Source: Planctomycetota bacterium (lineage in GTDB: Bacteria > Planctomycetota > Planctomycetia > Planctomycetales > Planctomycetaceae). Taken from it: a stretch of 64,000 bases of DNA. Within the stretch, counting starts at the first letter, position 1. The number at the start of each line of letters is the position of its first letter. The notes under the pieces were generated by a model. It had not been told where the DNA came from. It ran no database searches and saw nothing but the letters and a program-made list of their open reading frames with translations. The stretch spans positions 62,001 through 126,000 of the forward strand of contig QQVO01000019.1 of assembly GCA_003388505.1 (NCBI GenBank). The letters are read 5' to 3'. This document shows positions 58,661 to 64,000 of this stretch, piece after piece. The translations under genes were made by a program, and so were the position numbers.

Positions 58661-58754
58661 CAGTAGGGCCGGCTGTGCCGGCCACCGATTTTCCGGCGGG
58701 AGACAGTCAGCCAAAGTCGGCGTACACCATCGGCCGGCACAGCCGGCCCTACTG
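58661..58754. repeat. BIME-like inverted pair, second palindrome family
   Basis: Left copy 58661-58688 and right copy 58729-58754 are inverted relative to each other around a 40-nt spacer. Each contains GTAGGGCCGGCTGTGCCGGCC. The remainder of 58574-58902 holds no gene. Confidence 0.8.
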
Positions 58755-58902
58755 TTACTGGGAATCGAGCGCGATTGGTACGGTGCAGGGACGCCGTGAA
58801 ACGGCAAGCCGGGTGGCTTTGAGGTGCGAGAGGCGGGGCGATCGCGTAGAATGAGCGCTTGGAGGAATTGAGTTTCACCCCGATTCAGAGGAGTTCGCGC
58901 AT

Positions 58903-59487
58903 ATGAGTTTCACCCGTGGAGTTTTGTTCGCTCTGACGTCGGTCCTGTTCCTGGGCGCCGCCTTGGGAGCCGCCGACAAGAAGGATGAAGACGTGCCCGC
59001 CGTGCTGGATTTCGAGATGAAGTCGCTGGATGGCGAGGATGTGAACCTGGCCGACTACCAGGGCAAGGTGGTGCTGATCGTCAACGTGGCGAGCCAATGC
59101 GGAGCGACGCCGCAGTATGAAGCCCTCGAGGATCTGAACCGCAAGTACAAGGATGAAGGGCTCGTCGTGCTGGGATTCCCCTGCAACCAGTTCGGACAGC
59201 AGGAACCGGGCACGGCCGAGGAAATCCGCGACTTCTGCACGTCGACGTATGACGTGACGTTTGACATGTTCGCCAAGATTGACGTGAACGGCGACGACGC
59301 GGCCCCGCTGTACAAGTACCTGACCTCGGAAAAGACGAATCCGAAGCACGCCGGGAAAATCGACTGGAACTTTGAGAAGTTCCTGATCAGCCGCGACGGC
59401 GAGGTTGTGGCCCGCTTCAAGACGCGGATCGCTCCCGACACGGACGACGTCGTACAGGCGATCGAAGAGCAGTTGGAGAAGGAGTAG
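58903..59487 (+). CDS. exported glutathione peroxidase-like protein
   Basis: A 194-residue thiol peroxidase. The signal peptide is about 1-24 (LFLGAALGAA). C66 in NVASQCGATPQYEAL is the peroxidatic residue; Q100 (FGQQEPG) and W155/N156 (DWNFEKFL) complete the tetrad. It is a Cys rather than a selenocysteine enzyme. Reduces hydroperoxides, probably with thioredoxin-like donors in the envelope. Followed by a good terminator. Confidence 0.92.
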   Translation: MSFTRGVLFALTSVLFLGAALGAADKKDEDVPAVLDFEMKSLDGEDVNLADYQGKVVLIVNVASQCGATPQYEALEDLNRKYKDEGLVVLGFPCNQFGQQEPGTAEEIRDFCTSTYDVTFDMFAKIDVNGDDAAPLYKYLTSEKTNPKHAGKIDWNFEKFLISRDGEVVARFKTRIAPDTDDVVQAIEEQLEKE

Positions 59488-59521
59488 CGGTTCGATTTGA
59501 TGAGTTTGCAAATAACCAACG

Positions 59522-59550
59522 CCCGGTTGCGAAAGTGCAACCGGGTTTTT
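59522..59550 (+). terminator. Rho-independent terminator after the peroxidase gene
   Basis: CCCGGTTGC and GCAACCGGG form a 9-bp perfect stem with a 6-nt loop, directly followed by TTTTT. It begins 35 nt after the stop codon. Confidence 0.85.
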
Positions 59551-59836
59551 CTTGCGCGGTTCGAATGGGCCGCGGATGAAGCGGATTCGGCGGATTGGCG
59601 CCGGTTTAATTTGTCATAACCTGCTCTGTCAGGGGAGGATATGTGGAACTCAGCATGTGAGCGATCGTTGCCGCGTGGCGGGTCATGGAACGCCGTCCAC
59701 GGCCGTGATAGGCCGCAACCGGCGCCGCGCAAAACGATCTCCCGATGGTGGGCGTCGTGACGTAGAATCCCGCCGAAACCTGCAAATCTGATCGGCGACC
59801 GGTTTGGACGCCGGAGGGCCCGTCATGGAGGACGAA
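59551..59836. other. intergenic gap after the terminator
   Basis: No gene supported. It has the GGGCCGCGGATG tag also seen upstream of the spherulin gene, and GGAGG at 59827-59831 that sets the next start. Confidence 0.5.
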
Positions 59837-62800
59837 ATGCCACGCATGCGCTGCGTCGCCGTAGTGACGATCTGTCTGTACTGGTGGGCTGGTTCGGTTT
59901 GCGGCCAGACATCGTTGCCGCTCGCTCCGCAGGCAGTTTCGGTACACCCGGCGCCGGAAGAAGACGACGCGACGTTGCACGACGTGCAGCTCGTGGGGGA
60001 GCGGCATGGCTGGGCGGTCGGCGATCGGGGGGGCGTGTGGAAAACAACCGACGGCGGAAAGACTTGGTTATTCTCGAAAGCGCCGGTCGAGTGTTCGCTG
60101 CGGAGCGTCTGTTTTCTGACCGATCGAATCGGCTGGATCGCCGGCGGAGGAATCGCGCCCCATGCGCGGCATCACTACGGCGTGGTGCTGGCGACGCAGG
60201 ACGGCGGGGAGACCTGGAAATCGATCGGCCCGACCACGTTGCCGTATGCAGTGCACGTCCAGTTTTTCGATCTGGATCACGGCGTCTGCGTTTGTGAACC
60301 GACCGCTCGGCGGCCAAGCGGCGTGTTGATCACGGAGGACGGCGGGACAACCTGGACGAATGCGGAAGGAGTCGCTCCCGCCGGTTGGCGGGCGGCGGCG
60401 TTCGTCGATTCTTCCACCGGATATGTCGGCGGCCTGCGCGGGGAGCACGCGGGGGTCTCCGCCGGATCGGTGCGTCCCCGGCCGCTCCAGAACATGGGGC
60501 TCTCAGGGATTCATGCCCTCACAACGGACAGCGCCGGCCGACGCTGGATGGGGGGCGACGGGGCGCTGCTGCTGATGAGCGAAACGGCTGGAGCAACCTG
60601 GCAGGATCCGGTCGGGGCGTTGCCGGGCCAGTTGCGGGAATTCTTCGACATTCGCGCGATTGCGGCAGAGGGAGACATGGTCTGGGCGGCGGGATCGCCC
60701 GGCGGCGTGATCTGGCATTCGATCGACGGCGGCCGCAGTTGGGAACCACTGCCGACAGGCGATCCGACTCCGATATCGGCGATCGACTTCGCGAGTCCTG
60801 ATCGCGGGTGTGCGGTGGGACCGTTCGGCAAGATTCTCGTCACCGAGGACGGCGGATATCACTGGACCGCGGCCCGCGCCGGCGGACGGCGGCTGGCGCT
60901 GCTGGTGCTCGCGCCCGACTCCGCGAGAACTCCCCTGCAGTTGCTGACGCAGACTTCGGGTGAACAGGGATATCGGTCGGCCGTGGCGCTGACCGCGCGA
61001 CGCGACGTCGGTCCGGACGGCCATCTCCAAACAGACATCGATTTGAGACTGCACGACGCCGTGGTCGCGGCGGGGGGATGTGAAACGGAATTCGACTGGC
61101 GGCTGCCGATTTCGCTGCCGGGGCTCGATGACGACTATGACCGTCTGGTCGAGCACTTCTCGCAGGCGACCGACGGCAAGTTGCCCGACGTGATGCTGGG
61201 CCGTGTTGTGGCTCAACTGCGGACTTATCGGCCGGAAGTCCTGGTGCTGGATGCACCGGCCGGCGACGGAGCGGCGGCGGGCAAGCTGTTGAATCAGGCG
61301 ATTCTGTTCGCCGTTGAACAGGCCGCGGACGAAACCCGGTTCGCGGATCAGATTCGGTGGGGCGGGCTCCAGCCGTGGACCGTGCAGAAAGTCTTCGCGC
61401 GTCTCCCTACGGGTGACGCGGGGACGGTGATGTTGAATCCGCATACGATTCTTCCGGGACGGGGGATGACGGTTTCGCTGGCGGCGGATGCGGCCGTCTC
61501 GCGGCTGCACGCGAGCACGGAAGATCCGAATGAACGGCAGGGATTCCGGTTGATTCACAATTCGGCCGGCCCGGTTGACTCCGCGGAATTCAATCGCGGG
61601 CTGTTCAGCGGTCTGCACTTGCCGGCCGGCGGCGACGCGCGGCGGGCGGCCCGCATCATTACGCAGCTCAACTACGACGAACTGGAACATCGGGCGCAGC
61701 ATCAGCGCAACTTTGCGGAATGGTCGCGGCGGGCGCTGGGCAACGAACGCGCTGCGGCGCAACTGATCGCCCAGCTTTCCGACATCGTGGGGAACGCCCC
61801 GGACGAACAAGCGGCGCTGCAGCTTGCCGACCTGGCCGAACAATACAAGGCGGCGGGCCGGTGGCAGTTGGCGGAAGACACGTCGGTGCAGCTCGTGCAG
61901 CGCTATCCCCGAGAACCCGTGGCGGTCGACGCCATGCGGTGGCTGCTGAAGTTGTGGACCAGTCAGGAAATGGGATGGAGCCGGCTGCAAAACTTCTCGT
62001 ACGGGGAGAACCAGGTCACAGTCGACGGCAAGGTCGCGCGGGAAAACGTCGAGCGAACCCGGGAACTGCTTGAGCGTCCCGAGGGGCTGGAACGGCTGAG
62101 GGAAATGGCCGACTCCCCGAACTCACCCCTGCTCATTCAACCCGTCGGCGGCGATGTCACGGTCGCAGGACGGAGCGGGCACCGGGAGGAGGAGGCGGGC
62201 CAATGGTACGAAAAGGCGTCCCGGTTGGCGGATGCGCTGCGGCGCATCGATCCCGTCTCCTTCGAACAACCGGATGTGCAGTTTACCTATGCAGCGCTGC
62301 TGCGACATCGCCGCGAGTATGAGCGGTCGGACGAGATCTATCGCGGTTTCTTCAACGAGACCGATCCGTTGTGGCAGCAGACGGCGCGGGGTGAAGTGTG
62401 GGCCCTGCACGGACCGGTGCAGTCTCCCAAGCCTGTGTTCCGTTGTCGCACCACGGCGGCGCCGCCCGTGCTGGACGGGGTGCTGAGCGATTCGTGCTGG
62501 CAAGAGGCGGAAGAGGTGTATCTGGAAGAAGCAGCGGCAGCGTCCGACAACAGCGATCAGTTTATCGGATCGGATCGGGTCACCGAAGACGGATCACTTG
62601 TGCGCAGGAGGAACCCGGATTCCGAGCGGGCGCTTGTCATGCTCGCGCACGACGAGAAGTACCTGTACTTTGCGGCGACGGTTCCACGACGCGAGGGGCA
62701 GCGGGACGCTCCTGTGCAACTGGCCGGTCGCGAACACGATGCGGACCTGACCGGCTTCGACAGGTTGAGCCTGCAACTCGACGTCGATCGCGATTACGCG

Positions 62801-63088
62801 ACGTGGTACCGGTTCGACGTTGATTCGCGCGGCCAGACGCGCGAAGCATGCTGGATCAATCAGGCATGGAATCCCGCATGGTACCTTGCCGCGCAAGGCG
62901 ACTCGCGGAGGTGGACAATCGAGGCGGCGATTCCGCTGGAGGCGCTGGTTCCGGCGGCGCCCGGTCCCCGAGCCACCTGGTCGATTGGCATCTCCCGCAT
63001 CATGCCGGCCGAGGGCGTGCAAAGCTGGACGCAGCCTGCCGGTTCGGTGCCGCGAGGAGAGGCAATGGGGTTGCTGCGGTTCGAGTGA
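59837..63088 (+). CDS. exported Ycf48-like/degenerate PIG-L/CBM9-like multidomain protein
   Basis: A 1083-residue exported protein with signal peptide about 1-25. Residues about 35-360 carry Ycf48/BNR-type repeats (WKTTDGGKTW, ATQDGGETW, TEDGGTTW, SIDGGRSW, TEDGGYHW). Residues about 360-545 resemble the PIG-L/LmbE deacetylase fold, but HPDDE is replaced by APDSA. A helical TPR-like part follows (about 610-830). The last 200 residues are a CBM9-like beta-sandwich starting APPVLDGVLSDSCWQEA. ATG 59837 has GGAGG 5 nt upstream. The whole looks like an extracellular glycan-binding protein; that is inference. Confidence 0.72.
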   Translation: MPRMRCVAVVTICLYWWAGSVCGQTSLPLAPQAVSVHPAPEEDDATLHDVQLVGERHGWAVGDRGGVWKTTDGGKTWLFSKAPVECSLRSVCFLTDRIGWIAGGGIAPHARHHYGVVLATQDGGETWKSIGPTTLPYAVHVQFFDLDHGVCVCEPTARRPSGVLITEDGGTTWTNAEGVAPAGWRAAAFVDSSTGYVGGLRGEHAGVSAGSVRPRPLQNMGLSGIHALTTDSAGRRWMGGDGALLLMSETAGATWQDPVGALPGQLREFFDIRAIAAEGDMVWAAGSPGGVIWHSIDGGRSWEPLPTGDPTPISAIDFASPDRGCAVGPFGKILVTEDGGYHWTAARAGGRRLALLVLAPDSARTPLQLLTQTSGEQGYRSAVALTARRDVGPDGHLQTDIDLRLHDAVVAAGGCETEFDWRLPISLPGLDDDYDRLVEHFSQATDGKLPDVMLGRVVAQLRTYRPEVLVLDAPAGDGAAAGKLLNQAILFAVEQAADETRFADQIRWGGLQPWTVQKVFARLPTGDAGTVMLNPHTILPGRGMTVSLAADAAVSRLHASTEDPNERQGFRLIHNSAGPVDSAEFNRGLFSGLHLPAGGDARRAARIITQLNYDELEHRAQHQRNFAEWSRRALGNERAAAQLIAQLSDIVGNAPDEQAALQLADLAEQYKAAGRWQLAEDTSVQLVQRYPREPVAVDAMRWLLKLWTSQEMGWSRLQNFSYGENQVTVDGKVARENVERTRELLERPEGLERLREMADSPNSPLLIQPVGGDVTVAGRSGHREEEAGQWYEKASRLADALRRIDPVSFEQPDVQFTYAALLRHRREYERSDEIYRGFFNETDPLWQQTARGEVWALHGPVQSPKPVFRCRTTAAPPVLDGVLSDSCWQEAEEVYLEEAAAASDNSDQFIGSDRVTEDGSLVRRRNPDSERALVMLAHDEKYLYFAATVPRREGQRDAPVQLAGREHDADLTGFDRLSLQLDVDRDYATWYRFDVDSRGQTREACWINQAWNPAWYLAAQGDSRRWTIEAAIPLEALVPAAPGPRATWSIGISRIMPAEGVQSWTQPAGSVPRGEAMGLLRFE

Positions 63089-63100
63089 CCTTTGGCCGGT

Positions 63101-63130
63101 CCTGTAGCCGAAGTCGTGAGCCTTCGGGCG
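63101..63130 (+). repeat. copy of the CTGTAGCCGAAGTCGTGAG repeat
   Basis: Matches 24924-24949 with one difference in 26; it lies between the convergent large protein gene and the MtfA-like gene. Confidence 0.65.
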
Positions 63131-63152
63131 AACACAGGCCTGGAAGCGTGTT

Positions 63153-63938
63153 CTACGTGGCTGGGAGGAGTCGGGTGGCGGGATCCTGGCGGTAGAAGTG
63201 GCTCAATGTTTCGTAGAGCTGGGGGTGGCGGCGACGGAGCCGGACCGGTTCCTGGAAGAATGTCTCGGTCGCCACGGCGAAGAACTCAGCGGCGTTCTCG
63301 GCGCCGTAGCAGTCGAGCAGCGAGGGTTGGCCGGAGCGGCAGTCGCGGCAGAGGTTGCTGAATTCTTCCGTCATCACCGACTTCCAACGCTCAGCGTCTA
63401 CGGGAGAATGCATGGGGGGCGTTCCATCGGCAGAACCCCCGTTGAGCATGTCGAGTTCGTGAGCGAACTCGTGAAAGACAAGATTGGAGCGCCGCCCCTC
63501 TCGACGCCCGCCGGAGAGAACATCCGGCCAGGAAAGGACGACGGGGCCGCGATACCAGGCTTCCCCCAGTCGGTGCGAGCGGCCTTCGACGACGAGTGAT
63601 CCGCTGACAGTGAACTGTTGCGGAGCGGAGTAGGCGTTGGGATAGATGAGGATTGACTGAACGCGGTCGTACCAGCCGATGTTGAGTCCGACGATGAGAT
63701 AGCAGGCCTGCGCGGCGACGGTCACGCAGACTTCGTCGTTGATCTCCTGCCCGTACACGCCCTCCCAGTTCTTTTCCGCGACGAAGACCTGGACGTTGCT
63801 CTCCAGTTGCAATCGTTCCGGCTCGCTGAGTCGGGCGACGTGGCGGACGTTGTCCTCGATGATCGTTTCCCACTCGGCGGGAAACGGCGCGTCCCGGAGT
63901 TTCCGTCGCCTTCGATTTCGAAACCAGGAGAAAAGCAT
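63153..63938 (-). CDS. mtfA: MtfA-type M90 zinc peptidase
   Basis: A 261-residue protein: VFHEFAHELDMLNG carries H156-E157-xx-H160, and a downstream Glu in ENAAEFFAVATETFF supplies the third ligand. Length and order match MtfA (YeeI), the zinc peptidase that in E. coli is linked to Mlc/PTS control and carbohydrate use. ATG start at 63938. The 62 nt after it to the window end hold nothing recognised. Confidence 0.9.
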   Translation of the reverse strand: MLFSWFRNRRRRKLRDAPFPAEWETIIEDNVRHVARLSEPERLQLESNVQVFVAEKNWEGVYGQEINDEVCVTVAAQACYLIVGLNIGWYDRVQSILIYPNAYSAPQQFTVSGSLVVEGRSHRLGEAWYRGPVVLSWPDVLSGGRREGRRSNLVFHEFAHELDMLNGGSADGTPPMHSPVDAERWKSVMTEEFSNLCRDCRSGQPSLLDCYGAENAAEFFAVATETFFQEPVRLRRRHPQLYETLSHFYRQDPATRLLPAT

Positions 63939-64000
63939 GGGGATCCCCCTCGGGCGGTTCGGTTCCGCGTCAAGGAACGCGCCATTTTCCGCCGCAATCA

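Overview
The window reads as chromosomal DNA of a non-anammox planctomycete, probably from the Planctomycetaceae/Pirellulales side. The basis is the gene set: a DUF1559 prepilin-like protein, a formylglycine sulfatase, Tat-exported Gfo/Idh/MocA oxidoreductases, a spherulin-4-like protein, an exported DUF1570 HEATH peptidase, a four-ACT aspartokinase, high GC and wide intergenic spacers full of small palindromic repeats. I found no rRNA, tRNA or CRISPR array. Most genes are housekeeping or envelope functions in short operons on both strands.

Layout. 1-7 kb: end of an alpha/beta hydrolase, NYN/OST-HTH protein, M20 peptidase, a divergent NRAMP-like transporter, pseudo-receiver, retropepsin-like protein, aspartokinase (reverse). 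7-13 kb: a structured repeat block, then a lipoprotein/permease/permease peptide-type ABC operon without ATPases, then an exported tandem HMA protein. 13.5-20 kb (reverse): DUF58 + transglutaminase pair, TPR-like protein overlapping a GGQ release-factor-like gene, DUF1570 peptidase. 20-25 kb: DUF255 thioredoxin protein, ParE-type toxin/antitoxin followed by a small WRMGQ-motif protein, DUF1559 protein. 25-31 kb: histidine kinase/NtrC pair, spherulin-4, ilvD. 31-33 kb: ParB-like gene overlapping a second WRMGQ gene, sulfatase.

33.4-36.8 kb is the most striking locus: a reverse operon for a Rieske protein, a b6-type cytochrome b (with the Cys that holds haem cn in b6f) and an eight-haem HAO-like cytochrome c in the place of cytochrome c1/f. 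This is the architecture of the Rieske/cytochrome b complexes of anammox bacteria. 37-43 kb: Tat-exported oxidoreductase, a RAYT transposase framed by inverted REP-like palindromes, arsC, MOSC protein, LptF/LptG permease and two small membrane/exported proteins. 43.6-47.7 kb: a VWA/STN/glycine-rich protein whose reading frame continues in the -1 frame after an A9 tract into a second long ORF. 48-64 kb: tsaD and a C-terminal processing protease, THUMP-like methyltransferase, Gfo/Idh/MocA protein, DAACS symporter, mutS, exported glutathione peroxidase, a roughly 1080-residue Ycf48-like/PIG-L-like/CBM9-like protein, and an MtfA-type peptidase.

Candidates for undescribed biology: the Rieske/b/octahaem complex in this lineage; the A9 frameshift junction; the WRMGQ small-protein family seen in two toxin-antitoxin-like settings; the RAYT with four matching palindromes, two of them about 15 kb away; and an NRAMP-fold protein lacking both metal-binding signatures.
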